A DNA stretch of 64,000 nt from Manis javanica (Eukaryota; Chordata; Mammalia; Pholidota; Manidae): positions 14,401,001 through 14,465,000 of the forward strand of contig NC_133161.1 in NCBI RefSeq assembly GCF_040802235.1, in the 5' to 3' direction. The position numbers and the translations under genes are program-made. The notes below the pieces were generated by a model. It did not search any database and was not told where the DNA came from. It saw nothing but the letters and a program-made list of their open reading frames with translations. Below are positions 18,369-31,740 of this stretch, piece by piece. The first letter of the stretch is position 1. Each line of letters starts with the position of its first letter.

Positions 18369-20981
18369 AAAAATTAAGGGTTCCTAGGAATCAAAAACCT
18401 ACCTAAGAAGAAAATCCCTGGACCAGATGGTTTCACTGCTGAATTTTATCAAACATTTTGTGAAGACCTAATACCCATTCTCCTTAAAGTTTTCCAAAAA
18501 ACAGAAGAGGAGGAAATACTTCCAAACACATTCTATGAGGCTAGCCACTCTAATACCAAAACCAGGCAAAGACACCACAAAAAAAGAAAATTACAGACCA
18601 ATATCCCTGATGAACATAGATGCAAAAATACTCAACAAAATATTAGCAAATCAAAGTCAAAAATACATCAAAAAGATCATCCATCATGATCAAGTACGAT
18701 TTATGCCAGGGATGCAAGGATGGTACACTAGAAAAACCCATCAACATCATCCACCACATCAACAAAAAGGACCAAAATCACACGATCATCTCAATAGATG
18801 CTAAAAAAGCATTTGACAAAATTCAACATCCATTCATGATAAAAACTCTCAACAAAATGGGTAAAGAGGGCAAATACCTCAACATAATAAAGGCCATATA
18901 TGACAAACCCACAGTCAACATTATACTTAACAGTGAGAAGCTGAAAGCTTTTCCTTTAAGATTGGGAACAAGACAAGGATGCCCACTCTCCCCACTTCTA
19001 TTCAACATAGTACTGGAGGTCCTAGCCATGGCAATCAGACAACACAAAGAAATACAAGGCATCTAGCTTGGCAAGGAAGAAGTTAAACTGTCCCTGTTTA
19101 CAGATGACATGATATTGTACAAAATAGAATAGAAATCAGAGAATAGGAATTCAGCCAAGTTGCAGGATTCAAAATTAACACAAAGATATCTGTGGCATTC
19201 CTATACACTAACAAGGAACTAGCAGAGAGAGAAATCAGGAAAACAATTCCATTCACAACTGCATCAAAAGGAATAAAATACCTAGGAATAAACCTAACCA
19301 AGGAAGTGAAAGAACTATACTCTGAAAACTACTAGACACTCATGAGAGAAATTAAAGAAGATACCAATAAATGGAAACATCCCATGCTCATGGATAGGAA
19401 GAATTAATATTGTCAAAATGGCCATCCTGCCTAAAGCAATCTACAGATTCAATGCAATTCATATCAAAATGCCAACAACATTCTTCAATGACCTAGAGAA
19501 AATCGTCTTAAAACTCATATGGAAACATCAAAGACCCCCAAATAGCCAAAGCAATCCTGAGAAGAAAGAATAAAGTGAGAGAGATTTTGCTCCTCAACTT
19601 CAAGCTCTACTACAAAGCCACAGTAATCAAGACAATTTGGTACTGGCACAAGAACAGAGCCACAGACCAGTGGAACAAAATAGAGTCTCCAAACATTAAC
19701 CCAAACATATATGGTCAATTAACATGCAATAAAGGAGCCATGGACATACAATCGGGAAATGACAGCCTCTTCAACAGCTCGTGTTGGCAAAACTGGACAG
19801 CTACATGCAAGAGAAAGAAACCAGATTATTAACCCCATATACAAAAGTAAACTCGAAATGGATCAAAGACTTGAATGTAAGTCATGAAACCATAAAACTC
19901 TTAGAAGACAACATAGGCAAACATCTCCTGAATGTAAGCATGAGCAACTTCTTCCTGAACCCATCTTCTTGAGAAAGGGAAACAAAAGCAAAAATGAAGT
20001 CATGGGACTACATCAAACTAAAAAGTTTTCTATGGCAAAGAACATCATCAATAATACAAAAAGGCATCCTACAATATGGGAGAATATATTTGTAAATGAC
20101 ATAACCAACAAGGGGTTAACATTCAAAATATATAAAGAACTTACACACCTCAACACCCAAAGAGCAAATAAACCAGTTAACAAATGGGCAGAGGATATGA
20201 AGAGACAGTTCTCCAAAGAAGAAATTCAGATGGCCAACAGACACATGAAAAGATGCTCCACGTCATTAATCATCAGGGAAATGCAAATTAAAATCACGAG
20301 ATATCACCTCACACCAGTAAGGATGGCCAGCATCGAAAAGACTAAGAACAACAAATGCTGGCAAGGATGCGGAGAAAGGGGAACCCTCCTACACTGCTGG
20401 TGGGAATGTAAGCTAGTTCAACCATTGTGGAAAGCAATATGGAGGTTCCTCAAAAAACTAAAAATAGAAATACCATTTGACCCCAGAAAACACTCCTTGG
20501 AATATACCCAAAGAATACAACTTCTCAGATTCAAAAAGACATATACACCCCTATATTTATTGCAGCACTTTTTACAATAGCCAAGATATAGAAGTAACCT
20601 AAGTGTCCATCTGTAGATGAATGGATAAAGAAGATATGATACATATATACAATGGAATACTATTCAGCCATAAGAAAGAAACAAATCCTACCATTTCCAA
20701 CAACATGGTTGGAGCTGGAGGACATTATGTTCAGTGAAATAACCCAGGTGGAGAAAGACAAATGCCAAATGATTTCCCTCATTTGTGGAGTATAACAATG
20801 AAGCAAAACTGAAGGAACAAAATAGCATCTTGCTGCAGTGATGGACAGTGACTGCATTGGGGTATGGGTGGGGACTTGATAATATGGGTAAATGTAGCAA
20901 CCACATTGTTTTTTCATGTGAAACCTTCATAAGAGTGTATATCAATCATACCTTAATAAAAAATAAAAAATTAAAGGTTCC
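18369..20981 (+). mobile_element. 5'-truncated L1 (plus strand) with 16-bp target-site duplication
   Basis: The body is 18385-20965. Flanks AAAAATTAAGGGTTCC (18369-18384) and AAAAATTAAAGGTTCC (20966-20981) differ at one base and are the probable target duplication. It is truncated within the reverse-transcriptase domain, carries the rest of ORF2 and a 3' UTR, and ends TACCTTAATAAAAAATAAA. The 3' UTR type (GATGGACAGTGACTGCA, then GTGTATATCAAT) matches the L1 at 30668-36862. Confidence 0.92.
18385..20690 (+). pseudogene. L1 ORF2 fragment, inactive
   Basis: RT-domain segments at 18535-19066 include [14 protein letters not shown], a conserved motif of L1 reverse transcriptase. The catalytic box reads FTDD at 19097-19108 instead of FADD. 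Later blocks are 19575-19832 and 19969-20580, the latter with the C-terminal Cys/His-rich motif context ([18 protein letters not shown]). Multiple frame changes and stops separate the blocks. Confidence 0.9.
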
Positions 20982-22160
20982 CTTATCAACAACCATGATG
21001 GGATATCTTAATTGGTACACAGAAGACTGTTGAAAATTCAGTACAAAAGGCTAATGAAAAATTAAACACACATGAAGGATGTAAAACAAAACTAGACTGA
21101 AGTCACTCCAACTTCCCTCTGTCCTCTTTTACTAGACGGACTACTCACAGTTTGCTAATCCTCTATCTGAATTGCCTTTCCACTCTAAAGAGACCACAAG
21201 ACTATAAACAAAGGCCTGCAAGCTCCAAGGCCAGACACCTAAGGACAACATTCATAAAGCCTCCCCCAGTGTCCCCTCCTAGGAGATCCGTCATCAAAAT
21301 AAGGGCCAACAAATTGGTGTCTCATTTGTAATCAACTGGGACGCTGGAAAAAGAGGCTGTTCTCAAAGGTTTTGTCAAATGCTCTGACACGTCTGCATGC
21401 CCTCATAGCTACCTGCAAAGGAGGACTGCCAGGGTTAATGGGACTCTAGCAAACTGCTACCGGTTATTCTTTAAATTGCCAAAGGGAAACTAAAAACTAA
21501 TAGAAAATTTTGCCAAATTTGGTAGATACCAGAACTATACCCTCTAAAGTCCACTTACGGAATCTGTAGATGGGATCCTGAGGAAACTGGCAAAAGCCAG
21601 CAAAGGTGAGAATTCCTACCAAAGTCAGCTCTTCTGGATCTCTCTACTGCATGGTTCAGAAAGAAATTACACATGGCCCTTAACCTTTCCAAATCCAGAC
21701 TCTTGTGAATCTTTTTGGAAACCCATTGGTTACTGATCCTCTCTCTCCCAGGGCCAGCTATTGCCTTCTTGTCTTGTTTTGTGTCATGGTAACTTGGCTT
21801 TCTGACTGCTGGGACATGTAGTTGTCAGTTCTTGTGTATGTAGGAAGCTTACCTATCAAATTGGGGGCCCCAAATATGGCTGGACAGAAATGTGAGTTGC
21901 AGCCCGTGTACAGCTAGGGGCCTACCAACTTTGGACAACATTCAGGGCAATTGTCTTAGGTAGTATCTTTTGGTGTTGTTAAGTACTGCCAGGAATATTT
22001 ACAGTTTGTCCCAGCTGAAACTTGAGAAAATATGTGAAAAGATTTTTCCTTAAAGTCACTCTGTGAAAGACCACATTAACAAGGCTCAGCAGGGCAGAGA
22101 TGCAATTGGGAACCAAGGGATGTTCCAGGTATGTTAGTCCTTCTTGAGGAGCAAGGAGAT
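20982..22160. other. Unassigned intergenic DNA
   Basis: Mixed-composition sequence with no convincing open frame. Its density of CCT/AGG words suggests decayed retroelement DNA, but I recognise no family. Confidence 0.3.
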
Positions 22161-22949
22161 TGAGCACCCCTGGCTCTAGGGACCTACACTGGGAAGATAA
22201 GCCCCTATAACTGATTTGAAAATCAGTGTGGGGTGGGGTTAGAAGGTGAGGGTGCTAATAACTCTGGGAGGACCCAGAGGGCTATAGAAAAACAAGACTC
22301 TGCACATAAAGGACAGTGTACTAAATCTCTCAGTCCAAGACCCAGCAGAGGGGCAGCAGTTTGAAAAGTCCCTGGGTTATACATAAGGGGGATTTACTGA
22401 TTTTGCAGCATGTGCTTGAGAAACAGGAATCTATAGCTTTTTCCAGGGACGGACATGCTTGTGGATGCTATTTTACTTGCAAGAGCCACTCTACATCTAC
22501 CTTGGTAGAACTGCTTGCATGCCCTAGGATTTGCCCGAGGACCCACCCCACACAACCCTCCCAGCCTGGCATGCACCCCTCAAAAGTGGCTCTTGATGTG
22601 CCATATCTGGAGGGTAGCCCTGACAAGGGTCAGTGCTCCCTTCATAGCAACTACTGTCCCAGGAATGGGGGAGTCAGCCTCACCCAACACCACACTGGTA
22701 GCCGTTGCAGTGGTTCTTCTGTCAGTTGTGCTGGGGGTCAGGCCTGCACACCAGGATGCCTGCAGCAGCTGTGGCTCAGTCATGACAGGTGGGCACATAC
22801 ATCCCACAAAAGGAACACCCCCTGGAATACCTGAGATCACACTACTGGCACCACAGGAGGCCCTGAACATAAGGCACCACCTTCAAGACCAGGTGATGTA
22901 GCTGATCTACTTAAATATAGGAACAAACACAGAATCAAGTGAAGAGATA

Positions 22950-23780
22950 GAGGAATATGTTCCACACTAACAAAAACCTAAGACAAAACCCTCAGGAAAA
23001 GAACTAAATAAAATAAAGTTAAGCAATCTGTCTGTTAAAGAGTTCAAAGTAATGATCATAAAGATACCACACTGAAGAGTGGATGAACTCAGAACTTCAA
23101 CAAGAAAGAACCAGAGGTGAACGCAGTCAATGAAATGAAAAATACACTAGAGGGAACTAACAATTACAGGATGCAGAAACACGGACCAGCAATCTGGAAA
23201 ACAGGGTAGTGAAAGCACCCAACCTGAATAGCAAAAATATTTAAAAAATAAGGGTAGCTTAAGGGACTTGTTCACAACATCTAGCATAATAACATTCACA
23301 TTATAGGAGTCGCAAAAGGAGAAGAGAAAGGGGCAGAACACTTATTTGAAGAAATGATAGCTGGAAACATCCTGTACGTGGATGTCTCTTTCCTTCCCCA
23401 GCTGAGGGAAGCACAGGGAGCCTCAAAGATGAACCAAAGGAGGACCATACCAATACACATAACTAAAATGTCAAAAATTAAAGATACAGAATCTTAAAAG
23501 CAGCAAGAGAAAAGCAAATAGTTACATACAAGTGAAAACTCATAGGCTTTCAGCTGATTTTTCAGCACAAGGGCCAGTGCACCCTCCATAGCACTGGCCC
23601 ATAGCACTGCAGGCCTGAAGGGAGGTGGGGGTGTGATATGTTCAAATGCTGAAAGGAAAAACTTAAATCAAGAATACTTTATCTGGCAGGGTTGCAGAGA
23701 AAAAACTTCCCAGACAATATTTAAGAAGTTTGTCACTACTAGACTAGCCTTACAAGAAATAATAAAGAGACATTTTTTAA
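22950..23780 (+). pseudogene. Old L1 ORF1 remnant
   Basis: Six-frame fragments resemble ORF1p: residues such as NLSVKEFKVMI near 23020-23060, and a later region with GAAGAGAAAGGGGCAGAACA (about 23318-23337). No long open frame survives. ORF1p is the L1 RNA-binding coiled-coil trimer. Confidence 0.6.
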
Positions 23781-24929
23781 GCAGAAAAGGCCAAAACTAG
23801 GAAAGGAAAAAATTTTTCTGGTAAAAGCAAACACATAGTAAAGGTAGTAGATCAATCACTCATAAAACTAGGTTAAAAGACAAAACTAGTAAAAGCAATT
23901 ATACCTATAAAAGTTAGTTGAGAGAAAATAAAAAGATAAAATATGACATACACAAAAATGGTGGGGGCAGTAAAAATATAATGCATTTAGAACATGTTCA
24001 AACTTAAGCAACCATTAACCTAATACAGATGGCTATACACATATTATATATGAATCTCATGGTAACCACAAACTGAAAACCTATAATAGATAAATGAGAA
24101 AGGATTCCAAGAACAGCGCTAAAGAAAGTCATCAAATCACAAGGGAAGAGAGCAAGAGAAGAAACAAAAAATAACTATGGTGGGAGGAGCCAAGATGGTG
24201 GTGTGAGTAGGGGAGTTGAAATCTCCTCCCAAAACCATATATATTTTTGAATATACAACAAAAACAACTACTCCTAACAGAGACCAGAGGATACAGTACA
24301 ACAGCCAGGCTACATTTACATTTGTGAGAACTCAGCATCCCACGAAGGGGGTAAGATATAAAGCTGCGACCTGGTGAGACCTGAGAAATCCCCGCACCCA
24401 GATCACTGGCAGGAGGAGAGGAGTTGGAGCGGGGAGGGAGTGGAAGCGCAGGACTGCTAAATAACCAGCCCTAGTCACCTGCACCAGGAGTGCAGAGTCT
24501 CCTCCCAGTGCGCAGCCCCCTGGGCCAGACACAGGGGCTGCCGCCAGCGCGCAGCTGCCAGGTGCAGGCAGAGGAAGCCAGGGCAAGGCGCGAAGGGGTG
24601 CTGTTCTTGCAGGAGAGCACACCTGGTGTGCCTGCCTCTCCCCGTAGGGCTCTGGGCCAATGGCGGCTCAGGGGATTGACCCGGATGCTGCTCCCTGTGT
24701 GCAGGTAACCGACACAGGCAGCAGAGAAGGGCAAGGTGACCAGCAAGCAGGAAGGGACTTTGTTCTCCCAGCTGAAACATGTGCCACCTGCCTGCGACTA
24801 TTTCTTTCACTATAAAAAGGCAGAAGAATTTGGTCTAGTCTAGAATTACCCAGACAACCCCTGAGAGAGGGCCTGGGGAAATAGATATAACCAATCTCCC
24901 TAAAAAATAATTCGAAATAAAGGTCATAA

Positions 24930-25650
24930 CCATGCTGATGGACCTGCAGAGAAATATGCAAGAGCTAAGGGATCAAGTCAGGAGGGAGAATACAGAAATA
25001 AAACAATCTCTGCAAGGACTTAAGAGCAGACTGGATGAGGTGCAAGAGACCGTTACTGGAACAGAAATCAGAGAATAGGAATACAGAGAAGCTGAGGCAG
25101 AGAGAGATAAAAGGATCTCCAGGAATGAGAGAATATTAAGAGAATGGTGTGACCAATCCAAATGGAACAATATTCACATTATAGGGGTACAGGAGGAAGA
25201 AGAGTGAGAAAAAGGGATAGAAAGTGTCCTTGAAGAAACAATTGCTGAAAACTTCCCCAAGCTGGGGAAGGAAATAGTGTCTCAGACCATTAAAGCCCAG
25301 AGATATCCCAACACAAGGGACCCAAAGAGGACACCACCAAGACATATAATAATTAAAATGGCAAGATCAAAGACAAGGACAGAGTATTAAAGGCAGCCAG
25401 AGAGAGAAAAAAGGTCACCTACAAAGGGAAACCCATCAGGCTATCATCAGACTTCTCAACAGAAACTTTACAGGCCAGAAGAGAATGGCATGATATATTT
25501 AATGCAATGAAACAGAAGGGTCTTGAACCAAGAATACTGTATCCAGCATGATTATTATTTAAATATGAAGGAGGGATTAAACAATTCTCAGACAAGTAAA
25601 AGTTGAGGGAATTTGCTTCCCACAAACCACCTCTACAGGATATTTTAAAG
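24930..25650 (+). pseudogene. L1 ORF1, broken (element 24179-30523)
   Basis: It starts near ATGCTGATGGACCTGCAGAG (24931) with a coiled-coil-like region (heptad-rich QELRDQVRRENTEIKQ). It is then stopped by in-frame TAG at AGAGAATAGGAATAC (about 25070-25084) and further stops near 25200-25230. The RNA-recognition region near 25150-25200 and the C-terminal domain are recognisable only across frames. Confidence 0.75.
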
Positions 25651-25939
25651 GGACTACTCTAGATGGAAGCACTCCTAAGGCTAAATAGATGTCACCAGAG
25701 AAAATAAAATCACAGCAAGGAAAGCAGACCAACCAAATACTAACTAAAAGCAAAAAATAAAATCAACTGTTCACAAAAACAATCAAAGTAAACACAAAAG
25801 AGTACAGAATAAAACACCTAACATATAAAGAATGGAGGAGGAGGAATAAGAAGGGAGAGAAATAAAGAATAATCTGTGTTTTTAATAGCTTAATAAGCAA
25901 GTTAAGTTAGAAGGTTAGATAATAAAGATGCTACTCTTG

Positions 25940-28900
25940 AACCTTTGGTAACCACGAATCTAAAGCCTGCAATGGCAATAAGTACATATTTTTCAATAAT
26001 CACCCTAAATGTAAATGGACTGAATGCACCAATCAAGACACAGAGTAATAGAATGGATGAAAAAGCAAGACCCATCTATATGCTGCTTACAAGAGACTCT
26101 CCTCAAACCCAAAGACATACACACATTAAAAGGTAAGGGATGGAAAAGATATTTCATGCAAACAACAGGGAGAAAAAAGCAGGTGTTGCAGTACTTGTAT
26201 CAGACGAAATAGACTTCAAAACAAAGAAAGTAACGAGATAAAGAGGACGTTACATAATGATAAAGGGGTTAGTCCAACAAGAGGATATAACCATTATAAA
26301 TATATATGCACCCAATACAGGAGCACCAACATAAGTGAAACAAATACTAACAGAATTTAAGGAGGAAATAGAATGCAATGCATTCATTCTAGGAGACTTC
26401 AACACACCACTTACCCCAAAGGGCAGATCCACCAGACAGAAAATAAGTAAGGACACAGAGGCACTGAACAGCACACTAGAACAGATGGACCTAAAAGACA
26501 TCTACAGAACTCTACACCCAAAAGCAGCAAGAAACACATTCTTCTCAAGTGCACATGGAACATTTACTAGAATAGACCACATACTAGCTATAAAAAGAGC
26601 CTCAGTAAATTCAAAAAAATTAAAATCTACCAACCAACTTTTTAGACCATAAAGGTATAAAACTAGAAATAAATTTTACAAAGAAAGCAAAAAGGCTCAC
26701 AAATACATGGAGGCTTAACAACATGCTCCTAAATAATTAACGAATCAATGAACAAATTAAAAGAGATCAAGCAATATATGGAGACAAATGACAATAACAG
26801 CACAAAGCCCCAACTTCTGTGGGATGCAGCGAAGGGAGTTCTAAGAGGAAAGTATATAGCAATCCAGACCTATTTAAAGAAGGAAGAACAATCTCAAATG
26901 AATAGTCTAATGTCACAATTATTGAAATTGGAAAAAGAAGAACAAATGAGGCCCAAAGTCAGCAGAAGGAGGGACAGAATAAAGATCAGAGAGGAAATAA
27001 ATAAAACTGAGAATAATAAAACAATAGAAAAAAACAATGACACTAAGAGGTGGTTCTTTGAGAAAATAAAATTGATAAGCCCCTAGCCAGACTTATTAAG
27101 AGAAAAAGAATCTACACACATCAACAGAATCAGAAATGGGAAAGGTAAACTATGATGGACCCCACAGAGATACAAAGAATTATTAGAGAATACTATGGGA
27201 ATCTATATACTAACAAGCTGGAAAACCTAGAAGAAATGGACAACTTCCTAGAAAAATACAACCTTCCAAGACAGACCAAAGAAGAAACAGAAAATCTAAA
27301 CAGACCAATTACCAGCAAAGAAATTGAAGTGGTAATCAAAAAACTATCCAAGAACAAAACCCACAGGCCAGATGGATTCATCACCGAATTTTATCAAACA
27401 TATAGAGTAGCCATAATACCCATTCTCCTTAAAGTTTTCCAAAAAATAGAAGAGGAGGGAATACTTCCAAACTCATTGTATGAAGCGAGTATCACTCTAA
27501 TACCAAAACCAGGCAAAGACACCACAAAAAAAGAAAATTACAGACCAGAATCCATGATGAACATAGATGCAAAAATACTCAACAAAATATTAGCAAACTG
27601 AACTCAAAAATACATCAAGAGGATCATACACCATGACCAAGTGGGATTCATTCCAGGGATGCAAGGATGGTACAACATTCGAAAATCCATCAACATCATC
27701 CACCACATCAAACAAAAAGGACAAAAGCCACATGATCATCTCCATAGATGCTGAAAAAGCATTTGACAAAATTCAACTTCCATTCATGATAAAAATTCTC
27801 AACAAAATGGGTATAGAGGACAAGTACCTCAACATAATAAAGGCCATATATGATAAACCCACAGCCAACATCATACTTAACAGTGAGAAGCTGAAAGCTT
27901 TTCCTCTAAGATCAGCAACAAGACAGGGATGCCCACTCCCCCAAATGCTATTCAGCATAGTACTGGAGGTCCTAGCCATGGCAATGAGACAAAACAAATA
28001 AATACAAGGCATCCAGATTGGTAAAGAAGAAGCCAAACTGTCACTATTTGCAGATGACATGATATTGTACATAAAAAACTCTAAAGACTCCACTCCAAAA
28101 CTACTAGAATATTTGAATTCATTAAAGTTGCAGGATGCAAAATTAATACACAGAAATCTGTTGCATCCCTATACATTAACAGTGAACTAGCAGAAAGAGA
28201 AATCAGGGAAACAATTCCATTCACAATTGCATCAAAAAGAATAAAATACCTAGGAATAAACCTAACCAAGGAAGTAAAAGACCTATACCCCCAAAACTAC
28301 AAGACAACTCTTAAGAGAAATTAAAGAGGTCACAAACAAATGGAAACTCATCCCATGCTGTTGCCTAGGAAGAATTAATATTGTCAAAATGGCCATCCTG
28401 CCTAAAGCAATCTACAGATTCAATGCAATCCCTATCAAAATAACAACAGCATTCTTCAATGGACTGGAACAAATAGTTTTAAAATTCATATGGAACCAAA
28501 AAAGATCCCAAATAGCCAAAGCAATCCTGAGAAGGAAGAATAAAGCAGGGGGGATCTTGTTTCCCAACTTCAAGCTCTACTACAAAGCCACAGTAATTAA
28601 GACAATTTGGTACTTGCACAAGAACAGACCCACAGACCAGTGGTACAGAAGAGAGACCCCAGATATTAACCCAAACATATATGGTCAATTAATATACAAT
28701 AAAGGAGCCATGTACATACAATGGGGAAATGACAGCCTCTTCAACACCTGGTGTTGGCAAAACTGGACAGGTACATGTAAGAGAATGAAACTGGGTCATT
28801 GTCTAACTCCATACACAAAAGTAAATTTGAAATGGATCGAAGACCTGAATGTAAGTCATGAAGCCATAATACTCTTAGAAAATACATAGGCAAAAATCTC

Positions 28901-29690
28901 TTGGACATAAACAGGAGCAACTTCTTCATGAACATATCTCTTCTTCATGAACATATCTCTTCATGAACATATCAAAGCAAAAATGAACAAGTGGGACTAT
29001 ATCAAGTGGAAAACCTTCTGTACAGCAAAGAATACTACCAATAGAACAAAAAGGCATCCTACAGTATGGGAGAATATATTCATAAACAACAGATCCAATA
29101 AAGGGTTGACATCAAAAATATATAAAGAGCTCACGTACCTCAACAAACAAAAAGCAAATAATCCGATTAAAAAGTGGGCAGAGGAGCTGAACAGAGAATT
29201 CTCCAAAGAAGAAACTCAGATGGCCAACAGACACATGAAATGATGCTCTACATCGGTAGTCATCAGAGAAATGCAAATTAAAACCACAGTGAGATAACAC
29301 CTCACACCAGTAAGGATCACCACCATCCAAAGACAAAGAATAACAAACGTTGGTGAGGTTGTGGAGAAAGGGGAACCCTCCTACACTGCTGGTGGGAATG
29401 TAAATTAGTTCAACCATTGTGGAAAGCAGTATGGAGGTTCCTCAAAAAACTCAAAACAGAAATACCATTTGACCCAGGAATTCCACTCCTAGGAATTTAC
29501 CCTAAGAACACAGCAGCCCAGTTTGAAAAAGACATACGCACCCCTATGTTTATCTCAGCACTATTTATAGTAGCCAAGAAATGGAAGCAACCTAAGTGTC
29601 CATCAGTAGATGAATGGATAAGATGTGGTATACATATACAATGGACTATTATTAAGCCATGAAAAGAAAACAAATCCTACCATTTGCAAC
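25940..29690 (+). pseudogene. L1 ORF2, broken but with intact catalytic box (element 24179-30523)
   Basis: Blocks in order: endonuclease N-terminus at 25945-26136 (SIITLNVNGLNAP), endonuclease C-terminus at 26335-26652 (ILGDFNTPLT, RIDHILA), then linkers at 26748-27086 and 27152-27601. Reverse transcriptase spans 27633-28080 with FADD intact at 28047-28058, and the C-terminal region covers 28389-29662. Frame changes between the blocks, for example at AACTGA at 27597-27602, make it non-functional as read. A short triplicated unit lies at 28921-28975. Confidence 0.88.
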
Positions 29691-29729
29691 AACATGGATG
29701 GAGCTGGAGGGTATTATGCTCAGTGAAAT

Positions 29730-30520
29730 AAGCCATTCAGAGAAGGACAAGTACCAGATGATTTCACTCATATGTGGAGTATAAGAACAAAGGAAAACTG
29801 AAGGAACAAAACAGCAGCAGAATCACAGAACCCAAGTATGGACTAATAGTTACCAAAGGGAAAGGGACTGGGGATGATGGGTGGGAAGGGAGGGATAAGG
29901 GCGGGGGAAAAAGAAAGAGGGCATTATGATTAGCATATATAGTGTGTGTGGGGGGCACAGGGAGGGCTGTGCAACACAGAGAAGACAAGTAGTGATTTTA
30001 CAGCATCTTACTACGCAGATGGACAGTGACTGTGAAGGGGTATGTGGGGGCGACTTGGTGAAGGGGGGAACCGAGTAAACATAATGTTCTTTCTGTAATT
30101 GTAGATTAATGATACAAAAAAAAAAAGCCATGTGGAGAAAGACAAGTATCAAGTGATTTCGCTCATCTGTGGAGTATAAGAACAAAGAAAAAACTGAAGC
30201 AACAAAACAGCAGCAGAGTCACAGAACCCAAGAATGGACTAACAGTTACCAAAGGAAAGGGACTGGGGAGGATGGGAGGGAAGGAAGGGATAAAAGGGGG
30301 TGGAAAAAAGAAAGGGGACATTATGAGTAGCATGTATAATGTGGGGGGGGGCATGGGGAGGGCTGTACAACACAGAGAAGACAAGTAGTGATTCTACAGC
30401 ATCTTACTACGCAGATGGACAGTGACTGTGAAGGGGTATGTGGGGGGGACTTGGTGACGGGGGGAACCTAGTAAACATAATGTTCCTCATGTAACTGTAG
30501 ATTAATGATCCCCCCCAAAA
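29730..30520 (+). repeat. Tandem direct repeat of the L1 3' end (two units of about 390 bp)
   Basis: 29730-30127 and 30126-30520 align base for base through GATTTCACTCAT/GATTTCGCTCAT, the polypurine G-rich tract, CAGCATCTTACTACGCAGAT and TGTAGATTAATGAT. Unit 1 ends in an A-run (30115-30127). Unit 2 ends CCCCCCAAAAAAGAAAAAAG. Both carry the G-rich purine tract typical of L1 3' UTRs. Confidence 0.93.
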
Positions 30521-31740
30521 AAGAAAAAAGAACTACGAAAATGACCAGAAAACAAACAAAATGGCAATAAGCACATACTTTTCAATAATTACTTTAAGTG
30601 TAAATGGACTAAATGCAGCAATAAAAAAATACATACGGTGAGTAAATGGATTAAAAAATAAGACCTATTATAGAAAAAAATGGAGGCAGAAACCTCCTCT
30701 CCAAACCACATATAACATGAAAATACAGCAAACACATCTAATCCTGAGTGACTGCAAGACTGCAAGACTGCCTACACTTGAGGAAAAGAGAAGATGTCAC
30801 AGCAAAGGGTAAATTAGCAAAGCTGCAATCCTGGATTCCCAAGCCCTCCCCCCACTCCAGCTAACATGCGAGAGGAAGAGAAATGGAGCAGGGAGTGAGT
30901 GCTGAACACCCAGTCCTGGAGATCTGCTCCAGGAGCACAAACCCACTTTACATGATGCTCTGGAGATTAGAGGGGTAGGAGAGCAAAGACAGGCACAGAA
31001 TACTTGGGAAGACTGAGATTCAAGCTGCTTGTGGAGAACAGGTACCCACAACTGCCTGCTCCAGGACAAAAGAAAGGTGGGCACATCGAAAAACTTTTCA
31101 ACAGTGAGAGGGTGGATAAAGGGGCAAGGATTACACAGAACTTGATGCTCAGGAGATAGGACACATGGCCAAATTGTCCTTGCACACTGAGCCCAACTGG
31201 TTGGGAACATTCAGGAGCTTCAGGCACTCCACTTGGCTGGCAATACAGCACTGAGTGCCCTGCCCATCCCCCCATCTGCAGTACCCAGCCTGTTGCTCCT
31301 TCCTCCCGCGAGGCACTGGTCCACACACCTTCTGCCCAAGCTATCATGCCAGGGAAGCTGGAGGGTGGCCCCACCTACAGCAGCTCCAGGGGCTTAATGC
31401 AGAGGCTCATCTCTGCATGATCTGCCCACTGGACCTGGTGGTGGAGGGAGGCACTGAAGCTGGGAAGCAGGAAAGAGCTTTTTCCTCCCTGCAGGCATTG
31501 GCAGCATGTGCCTGTGACCCCTGTCATCACTCCAGGTGCTGGGCAGCTCCAGAGAGTATCTTCTGGAAACTAAAGGGTGCTGCCTACAGAAAGCTATTAT
31601 TCCAGAGTAATCAATACAATTATGAAATGTCAAAAGAACCTGGTACAAACCAAAATCCCACAAAACCAGAAAGAGGGCTACGTGAAAGTGAAATCACCAA
31701 TCTTCCTGATACAGAGTTCAAAATTAAAATCATAAACATG

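Larger units (their letters stand above)
24167..30537 (+). mobile_element. Nearly full-length L1 (younger, nested), with duplicated 3' end
   Basis: The body is about 24179-30523. It starts GGTGGGAGGAGCCAAGATGG, like the 5' end of laurasiatherian L1s. The 5' UTR runs to about 24920, ORF1 covers about 24930-25650, ORF2 about 25940-29690, and the 3' UTR follows. Flanks AAAAATAACTATG (about 24166-24178) and AAAAGAACTACG (about 30526-30537) are a plausible diverged target duplication. The 3' UTR end appears twice, at 29730-30127 and 30128-30520. Confidence 0.88.

Noticed and set aside
22361..22901. Plus-strand frames of 157 and 128 codons, the latter with a hydrophobic stretch TLVAVAVVLLSVVLGV
   Set aside because: They lie in the old L1 5' region, overlap each other in different frames, and have no family signature. 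The hydrophobic run is likely chance.
24332..24961. Several overlapping minus-strand frames of 90-111 codons, Cys/Leu/Ala-rich
   Set aside because: They lie antisense in the GC-rich L1 5' UTR, with no conserved motif. Length is explained by composition.
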